Below, piece after piece: positions 17,840-25,861 of a DNA stretch of 58,475 nucleotides. The notes beneath the pieces are model-generated. The model worked only from the letters and a program-made list of their open reading frames with translations. It was not told the DNA's origin and did no database searches. The stretch is from the NCBI GenBank assembly GCA_025360785.1, contig JANYBN010000062.1, forward strand, positions 1-58,475, written 5' to 3'. A program made the translations under genes and the position numbers. The stretch is from Geobacter sp. (lineage in GTDB: Bacteria; Desulfobacterota; Desulfuromonadia; Geobacterales; Pseudopelobacteraceae). Position 1 is the stretch's first letter, and each line of letters opens with the position of its first letter.

Positions 17840-20068
17840 ATGGCATTCGATCACTCAAAATTTCTGGCGCGGTTTGTTGAAGAAGCGCGCGAACATTGCT
17901 CCCGGATAAGCGAGGGTCTGCTGAATCTGGAAAATTCGCCCGGCGATGCCGAAATGCTCAACGGACTATTCCGCTCGGCCCACACCATTAAGGGATCATC
18001 GCGTATGATGAAGCTTACCGGCGTTACGGAGCTTGCCCACAAAATGGAGGATATTCTTGATGCGGTGCGAGGGGGCAAAATTGTCTTGACCGTACCTGTA
18101 TCCGATGTCCTCTTTCGGGGAGTGGACGCGCTTTCAGCGATGTTGGAACGGATAACTGCGGGTGATACATCAGTTGAAGCACCGGATGCGCTCTGCGAAG
18201 AGCTGGCCCAGGCGGCATTGATTCCGGCTGCGGGTGATGCGCCTGTTATCCCGGCTGTGCAGGTATCTCCTCCGGCACCTGTCAAGCCGGCACCATTGGA
18301 GCCAGCCGTTGAACAAACCATTGCTGCCGTTGCTGAGTCAGCCCCGTTACCCACCCCCGCCAAGGGCCGCCAGGTTGATTATCTGCGCATCAATGCTGCA
18401 AAGCTGGATGAACTGATCAGGCTCATGGGTGAGATCGTCTCAGAACATGGCAGATTCAGAAGGCATATCAGCAGGCTCAGTGAAATCGAGCGGGCGACGG
18501 CCAGGCATCTCAAGGTTGTTGCCGGGCAGTTCCATACCGGTGATGATGAACATAAGCCACTGATCGAGGCCGGTACCGCACTGCAGCTTTCTCTGCGCCA
18601 GTCGGTCAGATCCATGTCCGACGCGTCCCTCATGCAGGATCATCTCGTCGCCGATCTACAGGAAACTTCACTCAGGATGCGCATGCAGCCGCTCTCTACC
18701 GTCTTTGATCCTCTTCGCCGTACGGTCAGGGATCTTGCCCATGAACATGGCAAGGATGTTGATTTCGTGGTGGAGGGTGGCGACACCGAACTGGACAGGA
18801 AGATTATCGACCGAATCGGTGACTCCCTTATGCATATGATCCGCAATTCGCTTGACCACGGGCTGGAGAACGGCGCTGAAAGAAGTGCTGCAGGAAAATC
18901 ACCCAAAGGTACCATTAATCTTTCCGCGTTTTATGACAGCGGCTGCGTCACCATCTCGCTGAGCGACGACGGCAAGGGTTTGTCTGTTGAAAAAATCCGC
19001 GAGAAAGCGCTTGCCAAACGGCTGTTCGAGTCTGAGGTGCTGGAGGGGATGAGCCGGGCTGAAATAACCAACCTGATCTTTATGCCCGGTTTCAGCACAA
19101 GCCCCATCATAACCGACCTGTCCGGTCGGGGAGTGGGAATGGACGTGGTCAGAAAAAGCATCGTCGATGAGCTCAAGGGCACGATTGCCATCGAAACCAG
19201 GGAAGGGAGCGGAACAGCTTTTCTCCTGCGCCTGCCTCTTAACCTGGCCGTATTCCCCCTGTTTTTCCTGTCAGCGGGTGGGAAAATCTGCGCCGTGCCG
19301 GCCACCGCACTTGTCGAGATGATCTCGATTCAGCGGGGGGAGATCATTGAGATAGTCAATAAACGCGCTATTCGTCTCCGTGAGCAGATCATCCCGGTAG
19401 AGAACCTGGCTGCTCTCCTCAGGCTTACGAATGAAGCGGCTGCCGAGGCGAGTGAGGCGCTGATCGTTATCATCAGGGATGGGGAAGAAAAACTGGGGCT
19501 TATCGTAGACGAGATCATCGGCCGGGAGGAAATGGTGGTAAAGCCTCTGCCGCCGCATCTGCAGGGACTGCGCATGGTTTCGGGCGTTACCATCGGGGAG
19601 CGGGACAGCATCATCAACGTCCTTCATGTTCCGGAACTGATCAGGCAGGCGCGGGAAACCGGTGATCCAGGCCGGCTTCGCCCAGCCGTCAAGGAAGAAC
19701 GCGCGGCAACGGTGCTGGTAGTGGATGACTCCATCAATACCAGGGAAATCGAGAAGAGCATTCTCGAAGCATACGGGTATGTCGTAGTCACGGCGGAGGA
19801 CGGCGAAGAAGCATTTGAAATGACGCGCGAGGTGCTGTATGACCTCGTCATCACCGATGTGGAGATGCCGCGGCTCGACGGTTTTTCTCTGACCAAACGG
19901 CTGCGTGACGACGATCGTTACCGGAATGTGCCGATCATCATCGTAACCTCGCTGGAAAAAGACGAAGACAAAAAACGCGGCATTACGGTCGGAGCCAACG
20001 CCTATATCGTCAAGGGCGCTTTCGATCAGTCCAATTTAATAGATACGGTCCGCAATCTGATCGGATAA
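17840..20068 (+). CDS. cheA: Hybrid CheA histidine kinase with C-terminal receiver (WspE/FrzE-like)
   Basis: 742 aa. The P1 Hpt domain carries H48 (FRSAHTIKGSSRMM). An Ala/Pro-rich linker (~110-172) stands where the P2 CheY-binding domain would be, and P2 is not seen. The P3 dimerisation helices start near YLRINAAKLDELIRLMGEIV. The P4 kinase is at ~325-475 (MIRNSLDHGLE, DDGKGL, GRGVGMDVV), P5 CheW-like at ~480-610 (PLFFLSAGGKICAVP), and a receiver at ~625-742 (VVDDS, D in ITDVEMPRLDG, IVTS, VKG where KP is usual). The absence of P2 and presence of an intrinsic receiver are typical of WspE/FrzE/ChpA-like proteins, where the attached REC serves as sink or relay. It is the core kinase of the cluster. 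Confidence 0.95.
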   Translation: MAFDHSKFLARFVEEAREHCSRISEGLLNLENSPGDAEMLNGLFRSAHTIKGSSRMMKLTGVTELAHKMEDILDAVRGGKIVLTVPVSDVLFRGVDALSAMLERITAGDTSVEAPDALCEELAQAALIPAAGDAPVIPAVQVSPPAPVKPAPLEPAVEQTIAAVAESAPLPTPAKGRQVDYLRINAAKLDELIRLMGEIVSEHGRFRRHISRLSEIERATARHLKVVAGQFHTGDDEHKPLIEAGTALQLSLRQSVRSMSDASLMQDHLVADLQETSLRMRMQPLSTVFDPLRRTVRDLAHEHGKDVDFVVEGGDTELDRKIIDRIGDSLMHMIRNSLDHGLENGAERSAAGKSPKGTINLSAFYDSGCVTISLSDDGKGLSVEKIREKALAKRLFESEVLEGMSRAEITNLIFMPGFSTSPIITDLSGRGVGMDVVRKSIVDELKGTIAIETREGSGTAFLLRLPLNLAVFPLFFLSAGGKICAVPATALVEMISIQRGEIIEIVNKRAIRLREQIIPVENLAALLRLTNEAAAEASEALIVIIRDGEEKLGLIVDEIIGREEMVVKPLPPHLQGLRMVSGVTIGERDSIINVLHVPELIRQARETGDPGRLRPAVKEERAATVLVVDDSINTREIEKSILEAYGYVVVTAEDGEEAFEMTREVLYDLVITDVEMPRLDGFSLTKRLRDDDRYRNVPIIIVTSLEKDEDKKRGITVGANAYIVKGAFDQSNLIDTVRNLIG

Positions 20069-20080
20069 CAAGGAGCAGAT

Positions 20081-20458
20081 ATGAACAGCGACACACCCGC
20101 AACAATTCTGGTGGTGGATGATGATGAATTTACGGCCGAGCTGACCGGAATGATCCTGGAGTCGGCCGGTTTCGACGTAGTGACCGCCGTAGGAGGCATG
20201 GAAGCCCTGGAGAAAATTTCGGAAAACACCGCAATCCGCATGGTGGTTTCGGATATGAACATGCCGGTCATCGATGGAGTCCAGCTCTTTGAGGAACTGC
20301 GTGAACAGGGGTTTAATCAGCCCTTTGTACTGCTCACCGGAGATGATGCCGCCCCTCTCAGGCTGGCTCATCCGGACATGGATGCCGTAATGACCAAGGA
20401 CGAAAACATGCAGGAGGTCTTGCCTGAACTGATCGAATCGCTTCTTTCTCGCAGCTGA
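20081..20458 (+). CDS. Single-domain response regulator, KDE-type
   Basis: 125 aa, receiver only. The acidic pocket is VVDDDE, D58 is in VVSDMNMPVIDG, the Thr is in LLTGDD, and the Lys is in MTKDENMQEVL. The last segment resembles those of the two REC-linker proteins (LKDEGIEETI at 11156 and IKDENINETI at 20520), with Lys-Asp-Glu in place of Lys-Pro, so all three receivers look like one subfamily. It starts 12 bases after the CheA-REC stop with AAGGAG upstream. It could be the CheY-like target of CheA, carrying the phosphoryl group on to the REC-PP2C step, but no output is visible in the protein itself. Confidence 0.88.
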   Translation: MNSDTPATILVVDDDEFTAELTGMILESAGFDVVTAVGGMEALEKISENTAIRMVVSDMNMPVIDGVQLFEELREQGFNQPFVLLTGDDAAPLRLAHPDMDAVMTKDENMQEVLPELIESLLSRS

Positions 20459-20519
20459 GAACAGGGCGACAAATAAGCAGAAGTATGTACTCATGATTCA
20501 GACAGCTTGGAGACTTGGT

Positions 20520-21662
20520 ATGGAAACAGGAAAAGGCACACTACTGGTGGTTGATGACGATGCATTTGTGTCCGAGATGCTGGCGGACATACTGGACGGC
20601 GACGGCTACAAGGTGCTGACGGCAGAACGTGGCATGGAGGCTCTGAAAAAGTTGGAAGATCTTCCTGAAATCAGTCTGGTTATTTCTGATATGAATATGC
20701 CGGAAATGAACGGGCTTGAATTGATAGAGGCTATCAGGAAAAGTGGTTCAGATGTCCCGATCATTATCCTGACCGGAAACAGCGAAATTTCCGTGGCGAT
20801 CGCGGCTCTCAACAAAGGGGCCAACGATTATCTCATAAAGGATGAGAACATCAATGAAACCATAACCATATCGGTAGAGAAGGTTATGGAAAAACAGCAA
20901 CTCAAGCTGCAAAACATCCAACTGATGGAAAACCTTGCCCAGAAAAACAGGGAGCTGAAAAAGGAGCGGACACTGGCAAGCAAGGTTCAAGCGAATATCC
21001 TGCCGATCAAACTTCAATTATCCGGTTTTCAGACCGGCATCTATTACCGGCCCTCCAATCAGATCGGCGGCGATTTTTTCGACGCCCTGGAAACGAAAAA
21101 TAGTATTCACTTTCTGATTGGTGATATCTCCGGTCACAGCACCTCTTCCGCGCTGGTGATGGCGGTCTGTAACGGCATGTTCCGTTCTTTGGGACAGACG
21201 ATGGAGAATCCGCTGGAAATTGTCACCGCTGCCAACCGGATGCTATGCCAGATGCTGATGGACAGCGGCATGTTTCTGACCCTTGCCTATATGACGCTGG
21301 ATCGTGAGAATAACGTGCTGAGTGTCGTCTCTGCCGGCCATAATCCGGTTTTCCTGTTTAACGGCACCGATATTGAAACGATTGAGTCAACCGGGCCGGT
21401 ACTCGGCTGGGATCCGGATGATGATTGGGAGGTGCTGGAATTCCCGTTTAATCCCGGCAGCACATTATTCCTGTATACCGATGGTCTCGTGGAGGCAAAA
21501 AACAGTTCCAATGAAGAGTTTGAAGCGCGGTTGATAGAGTCCTTGATCAGGATTGAAGGGCCACCGGATGAGCTGGTGACTACCCTGCTCAGGGAAGTCT
21601 CCGATTTCTGCGGTGGCAGATTTGATGACGACCTGACCATGTTTGCGATCAAAAGGCTCTGA
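20520..21662 (+). CDS. Receiver - PP2C (SpoIIE/RsbU-type) serine phosphatase
   Basis: 380 aa from the ATG at 20520, with GGAGA at 20509-20513, 6 bases upstream; the upstream ATG at 20493 lacks this. The receiver is at ~1-120 (D57 in VISDMNMPEMNG). A helical linker (~125-165) leads to a PP2C/SpoIIE domain at ~175-378, with the metal-binding acidic residues in GGDFFDA, IGDISGHSTSSA, YTDGLVEA and FDDDLTM all present. Such proteins dephosphorylate a STAS anti-anti-sigma protein when their receiver is phosphorylated. The genes directly after it encode the matching kinase and two STAS substrates. The arrangement resembles HsbR of Pseudomonas, split into separate phosphatase and kinase proteins. Confidence 0.93.
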   Translation: METGKGTLLVVDDDAFVSEMLADILDGDGYKVLTAERGMEALKKLEDLPEISLVISDMNMPEMNGLELIEAIRKSGSDVPIIILTGNSEISVAIAALNKGANDYLIKDENINETITISVEKVMEKQQLKLQNIQLMENLAQKNRELKKERTLASKVQANILPIKLQLSGFQTGIYYRPSNQIGGDFFDALETKNSIHFLIGDISGHSTSSALVMAVCNGMFRSLGQTMENPLEIVTAANRMLCQMLMDSGMFLTLAYMTLDRENNVLSVVSAGHNPVFLFNGTDIETIESTGPVLGWDPDDDWEVLEFPFNPGSTLFLYTDGLVEAKNSSNEEFEARLIESLIRIEGPPDELVTTLLREVSDFCGGRFDDDLTMFAIKRL

Positions 21663-21664
21663 TT

Positions 21665-22078
21665 ATGGATGAACGTACGCTTGTTATGGAGTTTGAGGCT
21701 GATTTCAAAAACGTCGACATCGCCCGGGCTTCGCTGCAGGGAATCACCGCCGACTGCTTCGGCAAGGACACCGAACGCGCCTCAGATATCACTATGGCTG
21801 CGAATGAAGCTATGAATAACGCCGTTGAACATACCGGTTCAACGACAGTCAAGGTGGAGGTGGCCTGGAACGATAAAGTATTAAGTGTCTTCGTAATAAG
21901 TGACGGTCCGCCCTTTGACCCCGTGGCCGCCGTCGCCGAACTTAAGCAGGAAGACATTCTGGAACGGGACGAGGGAGGATACGGACTTTATCTTATCCGG
22001 GAGCTTGTTGACCGTTTTGAATATGAATATCGTGATTCGCATAATATCTGGAAGTTATTTAAACTCACGGGAATTTGA
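21665..22078 (+). CDS. RsbW-like anti-sigma serine kinase
   Basis: 137 aa, HATPase_c_2 fold. The N box is MAANEAMNNAVEHTG (~42-56), a G1-like motif is SDGPPFDP, and the G2-like lid is EGGYGLYLIRELVD. This family phosphorylates STAS proteins on serine and, when free, binds a sigma factor or another client. It starts 2 bases after the phosphatase stop and is followed 20 bases later by the first STAS gene, completing a partner-switching module. No sigma factor lies within the cluster, so the client protein is unknown and may not be a sigma factor at all. Confidence 0.9.
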   Translation: MDERTLVMEFEADFKNVDIARASLQGITADCFGKDTERASDITMAANEAMNNAVEHTGSTTVKVEVAWNDKVLSVFVISDGPPFDPVAAVAELKQEDILERDEGGYGLYLIRELVDRFEYEYRDSHNIWKLFKLTGI

Positions 22079-22098
22079 TGTGAGATGGGGGAAGCGGC

Positions 22099-22449
22099 AT
22101 GGATATGAAACTTGAAATGGATGGCGAAGTGGCTGTTCTGATACCTGAGGGAAATCTGGTCGCGAGTAAGGTAGAATCCTTCAATTCCCGGATTGAAATG
22201 CTGGTTGGTAAGGATTTTCGATTCGTGCTGTTGGACATGAGCCGGATAGATTTCATCGATAGCAGCGGGCTTGACGCTGTCATGATGTTCAACAAACGTG
22301 CCACCGGTGGCGGAGGAATCCTTGTGTGCGCTGCACTTAAAGATAACGTCCAGAAGGTCTTCCGGGTAACCTGGGCAGATCAGAAAATACCTGTAGCAGC
22401 AACCAGGTCGGACGGTCTGCAGATGATGCGGGAACTGAGAGCTGTTTAA
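22099..22449 (+). CDS. STAS-domain anti-sigma factor antagonist 1
   Basis: 116 aa, a single STAS domain. The phosphorylatable serine motif is FIDSSGLDAV, with MDGEVAVLIPEGNLVAS at the start. It is a clear paralogue of the next gene: both share GNLVAS, LLDMSRIDF, DSSGL, KVFRVT and ADQKI at matching positions. In partner switching the unphosphorylated STAS protein sequesters the RsbW-like kinase and releases its client. The conserved serine pair makes it a plausible substrate of both the upstream kinase and the REC-PP2C phosphatase. Confidence 0.9.
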   Translation: MDMKLEMDGEVAVLIPEGNLVASKVESFNSRIEMLVGKDFRFVLLDMSRIDFIDSSGLDAVMMFNKRATGGGGILVCAALKDNVQKVFRVTWADQKIPVAATRSDGLQMMRELRAV

Positions 22450-22511
22450 GGTTGGCTGAATAGAATACGGATGTTTATTACTCTATGGCTTGTGAAAGGG
22501 AGGTGCTGGTT

Positions 22512-22874
22512 ATGGATTACAAGATCGAGATGGCTCACGATGTCGTCGTACTTGTTCCTACAGGAAATCTTGTGGCGAGCGAAACGGAGTCTTTGAAGTC
22601 GCAGGTGGAAAAACTTATTGAAAAAAAATTCCGCTGCATCTTACTGGATATGAGCCGGATTGACTTCATGGACAGTTCAGGTCTTGGCTCGGTCATGGCC
22701 GTCAATAAACTGGTTACCGGTGCTGGTGGCGTTTTCGCCTGTGCCGCTCTTCAGGAAGGGGTACGGAAAGTATTCCGGGTAACACGGGCCGATCAGAAAA
22801 TTGCGGTCGCAGCAACCCAGTTGGAAGGTCTGCTGCAGATTCAGGAACGTACACTCCACGTGAAGGGGCTATGA
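22512..22874 (+). CDS. STAS-domain anti-sigma factor antagonist 2
   Basis: 120 aa from the ATG at 22512; GGGAGG (22498-22503) lies 8 bases upstream, so the ATG at 22485 is not favoured. A single STAS domain carries FMDSSGLGSV as phosphorylation site. It is a tandem duplicate of the preceding STAS gene, with about half the residues identical by eye, but differs in its C-terminal tail (QERTLHVKGL). The two copies may compete for one kinase or address two outputs. It is followed 3 bases later by the PilB/GspE-like ATPase gene, suggesting cotranscription. Confidence 0.9.
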   Translation: MDYKIEMAHDVVVLVPTGNLVASETESLKSQVEKLIEKKFRCILLDMSRIDFMDSSGLGSVMAVNKLVTGAGGVFACAALQEGVRKVFRVTRADQKIAVAATQLEGLLQIQERTLHVKGL

Positions 22875-22877
22875 CCT

Positions 22878-24812
22878 ATGGCGGAAAAAAAACTGCTGGG
22901 TGAAATTCTTGTTGAACAAAAGCTGGTATTGCCGGAGCAACTGCAGACCGTCCTGGAGTTACAGAAAAAGACGACACCATACCAGACGATTGGCCGTCTT
23001 ATCGTTAAACAGGGGTTCATGAAGGAGTGCGACCTTCAGTCGGTTCTGGAGCGGACCGGGAAAAGGCAGAATCTGGCAGAAATTTTCTTTCGATACCGCT
23101 ATGTGGAGAAAGATGATTTATTGCTCGCCATCGATATGGCCCGCCAGGAACAGCTCCCCTTGGGCACTGTGCTGAAAAATCTCGAATTTATCGACGATGA
23201 AATCATGGCGAAAACGGTTGCCCTCCAGTACGACCTGCCGTTTATGCATATAAATACGGTGAAGTCCTCCCCCGTGCTGGTTAATATCATCAATCCCGGT
23301 TACGCCAGGAAACATAAGATCGCTCCAATAGCAAAGACGAGTGAAACGCTGTCGCTTGCTATGGCACAGCCGCTCGGAACCCTGGAGATAAAGGACCTGG
23401 AGGCACTGATCCGCCTGAAAATCCAGCCGGTCATTGCCATGGAAAGAGAGATACTTGCCCTCCAGGACAGGCTTTACAGTAATGGTGCGGCAGACGGCAA
23501 GAGTTCGCGTCCGGAAGTGGAGATAACGCTTGACGACAGCTTTATCAATTCGTTGGATGACGGCAAGTACGAACCAGATGTGGAAGCTGACGTCAAACAG
23601 GTCACCGAAAAAGACAGCAACCTTGTAAAACTGGTCAACAAGATCATTTATGATGCCTATATGAAAAAAGCCTCCGATATTCATATCGAGCCCTATCCCG
23701 ACAGGGAAGACGTCGTCGTCAGGTTCCGTATCGACGGCTGTTGCGAAGATTATCTTCATATACCGCACAAATACAAATTTGCGCTTCCCTCCCGTATAAA
23801 GATCATGGCGGATCTGGATATTGCTGAAAAACGCAAGCCTCAGGACGGCAAGATCAATTTCAAAAAATTCGGCCCTCTTGATGTCGAGTTGCGGGTGGCG
23901 ACCATGCCGACGGCTGGCGGCCTGGAAGATGTGGTCATTCGCATACTGCATACCGGAGAACCGACCCCTTTTGAAGCACTGGGTCTCAGTGACAGGAATC
24001 AGCAGGCATTCGGCGACGCGATAACAAATCCTTACGGGATGATTCTGGTGGTCGGGCCGACCGGTTCCGGCAAAACTACGACTCTTCACTCGGCAATCGC
24101 TAAAATAAACAGACCAAAGTTGAAAATCTGGACAGCCGAAGACCCGGTCGAAATTACCCAGAGAGGGCTGCGACAGGTTCAGGTTAATCCGAAAATAGGT
24201 TTTACCTTTGCCAATGCCCTGCGCTCATTCCTTCGGCTCGATCCTGATATCATCATGGTAGGTGAAATGCGGGATGAGGAAACAGCTTCAATTGCCGTTG
24301 AGGCCTCCCTGACAGGGCACCTGGTTCTTTCTACGCTCCACACCAACACCGCACCCGATACCATAACCCGTCTGCTGGAAATGGGGCTCGACCCGTTCAG
24401 CTTTTCCGATGCCCTGCTGCTTATCCTGGCCCAACGTCTGGCCCGCAAGCTTTGTGAACACTGCATGGAGAAGTACACGCCGGATGACAGGGAATTGACC
24501 GGGTTGATCGATGAATATGGTGGTGATGATCTATTGGCCGCCAGCGGTTACAACCGGGAATGCATAACCCTGGCCCGGGCTGTCGGATGCAGCTACTGCA
24601 CGGACAGCGGCTATCTTGGCAGGCTTGGTATCCACGAACTGCTTGTCTGTACCGATGAATTAAGAGAGTTGATAAAGAAGAAGGTGGATACCGTCAAGAT
24701 CAGGAAACAGGCCGTTGCCGACGGGATGGTTACCCTGAAACAGGATGGCATTCTGAAGGTCCTGCAGGGATTGACTGATATTCATGAAATCCGGCGGGTC
24801 TGCATCAAGTAG
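22878..24812 (+). CDS. GspE/PilB-family secretion or pilus-assembly ATPase with MshEN-like N-terminus
   Basis: 644 aa. The N-terminus contains four degenerate ~27-residue helical repeats (starting near residues 6, 37, 65 and 95: LLGEILVEQKLVLPEQL, TIGRLIVKQGFMKECDL, NLAEIFFRYRYVEKDDL, PLGTVLKNLEFIDDEIM), in the style of MshEN motifs that bind c-di-GMP in some ATPases; the key Arg is mostly absent. The ATPase core has Walker A GPTGSGKT (393-400), Asp box, Walker B LDPDIIMVGEMRD, a His box near STLHTN, and a C-terminal four-cysteine zinc motif (CEHC and CSYC). These ATPases power pilus assembly or type II secretion. No pilC, pilT or gsp genes are nearby, so the machine it drives is unknown. Its place 3 bases after the STAS gene suggests it is a target or output of the signalling cluster. 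Confidence 0.9.
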   Translation: MAEKKLLGEILVEQKLVLPEQLQTVLELQKKTTPYQTIGRLIVKQGFMKECDLQSVLERTGKRQNLAEIFFRYRYVEKDDLLLAIDMARQEQLPLGTVLKNLEFIDDEIMAKTVALQYDLPFMHINTVKSSPVLVNIINPGYARKHKIAPIAKTSETLSLAMAQPLGTLEIKDLEALIRLKIQPVIAMEREILALQDRLYSNGAADGKSSRPEVEITLDDSFINSLDDGKYEPDVEADVKQVTEKDSNLVKLVNKIIYDAYMKKASDIHIEPYPDREDVVVRFRIDGCCEDYLHIPHKYKFALPSRIKIMADLDIAEKRKPQDGKINFKKFGPLDVELRVATMPTAGGLEDVVIRILHTGEPTPFEALGLSDRNQQAFGDAITNPYGMILVVGPTGSGKTTTLHSAIAKINRPKLKIWTAEDPVEITQRGLRQVQVNPKIGFTFANALRSFLRLDPDIIMVGEMRDEETASIAVEASLTGHLVLSTLHTNTAPDTITRLLEMGLDPFSFSDALLLILAQRLARKLCEHCMEKYTPDDRELTGLIDEYGGDDLLAASGYNRECITLARAVGCSYCTDSGYLGRLGIHELLVCTDELRELIKKKVDTVKIRKQAVADGMVTLKQDGILKVLQGLTDIHEIRRVCIK

Positions 24813-24868
24813 GAATAGAGTGGGAACCTGATTGGGAACATGTTGTCACAAGGTATAAGGAGGCTGAA

Positions 24869-25858
24869 ATGTCCGAAAAACCGAAACTGGCGGTCTACTG
24901 GGGCGCATCGTGCGGCGGCTGCGAGATTGCTGTTGTCAACCTCCATGAGAAATTATTGGATGTCGATGCGGCGCTGGACTTCATGTTCTGTCCCTGCCTG
25001 CTGGACACCAAGAAGAAAGACATCGAGGCTCTGCCGGATGGCGCCATTGCCGTGACTCTCTTTAACGGAGCACTCCGCACCGAGGAGAATGTCGAGATGG
25101 CTCACCTGCTGCGGCGGAAATCGCAGATGCTGGTGGCCTTCGGTTCCTGCGCCAAGGGGGGCTGCATCCCGGCTCTGGCCAATTTCACCACAAAGAATGA
25201 ACTGCTCAATACCATATATATAGACAATCCCTCGGTTGATAATCCGGGGGGAGTCATCCCCTCCGGCACCACCTCCTTTCCCGAGGGCGACATCCACCTG
25301 CCGGGGCTTCTGTGGCGGGTGAAGCATCTGGCCCAGGAGGTGGAGGTGGATTACTATATTCCCGGTTGTCCTCCTGAATCGCAGCAGATCTGGAATGTGA
25401 TCGAAACAATCCTTTCCGGCGACCTTCCCCCCAAGGGGAGCACGATCGGGTGCGGCACTCTGACGGTCTGTGACGACTGCGACCGGACCAAAGAGGAAAA
25501 GCGCATCACCTCCTTCCGGCGCAATTACGAATTCTATCCCGATCCCAAAGCCTGTCTGCTCGAACAGGGTTTGCTCTGCATGGGCATCGCCACCAGGAAC
25601 GGCTGCGGCGCCCCCTGCACCAAGGCCAATATGCCCTGCACCGGCTGCTATGGCGCACCGGAAGGGATCAGCGACCAGGGGGCAAAGATGGTTGCGGCAC
25701 TTGGTTCGGTGATGGATATCGGCGATACCACCGGCCTGTCGGAAGAGGCGATTGCCGGGCGGGTGGACGCGTTTCTGAAAACGATTCCCGACTATGCCGG
25801 ACTGTTCTACAAATACACCCTGGCCAGTTCGACACTGGGCGGCAAAGTGGGGAGGTAA
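24869..25858 (+). CDS. mvhG: [NiFe] hydrogenase small subunit, MvhG-like (cytoplasmic)
   Basis: 329 aa. The proximal [4Fe-4S] ligands are in WGASCGGCEIAV (C15, C18), GSCAKGGC and PGCPPE. Further cysteines in CGTLTVCDDC and CGAPCTKANMPCTGC would hold the medial and distal clusters. There is no Tat signal, so the enzyme is cytoplasmic, as in the group 3 Mvh (F420-non-reducing) type. AAGGAGG precedes the ATG. It is followed 3 bases later by the large subunit and then the maturation protease, an HdrA-like protein and MvhD. It passes electrons from the NiFe site toward MvhD/HdrA. Group 3c assignment is inferred from the MvhD/HdrA context. Confidence 0.92.
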   Translation: MSEKPKLAVYWGASCGGCEIAVVNLHEKLLDVDAALDFMFCPCLLDTKKKDIEALPDGAIAVTLFNGALRTEENVEMAHLLRRKSQMLVAFGSCAKGGCIPALANFTTKNELLNTIYIDNPSVDNPGGVIPSGTTSFPEGDIHLPGLLWRVKHLAQEVEVDYYIPGCPPESQQIWNVIETILSGDLPPKGSTIGCGTLTVCDDCDRTKEEKRITSFRRNYEFYPDPKACLLEQGLLCMGIATRNGCGAPCTKANMPCTGCYGAPEGISDQGAKMVAALGSVMDIGDTTGLSEEAIAGRVDAFLKTIPDYAGLFYKYTLASSTLGGKVGR

Positions 25859-25861
25859 CTG

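Noticed and set aside
23118-24089. 323-aa minus-strand open frame opposite the PilB-like gene
   Set aside because: Antisense to an intact ATPase gene; no motif seen.
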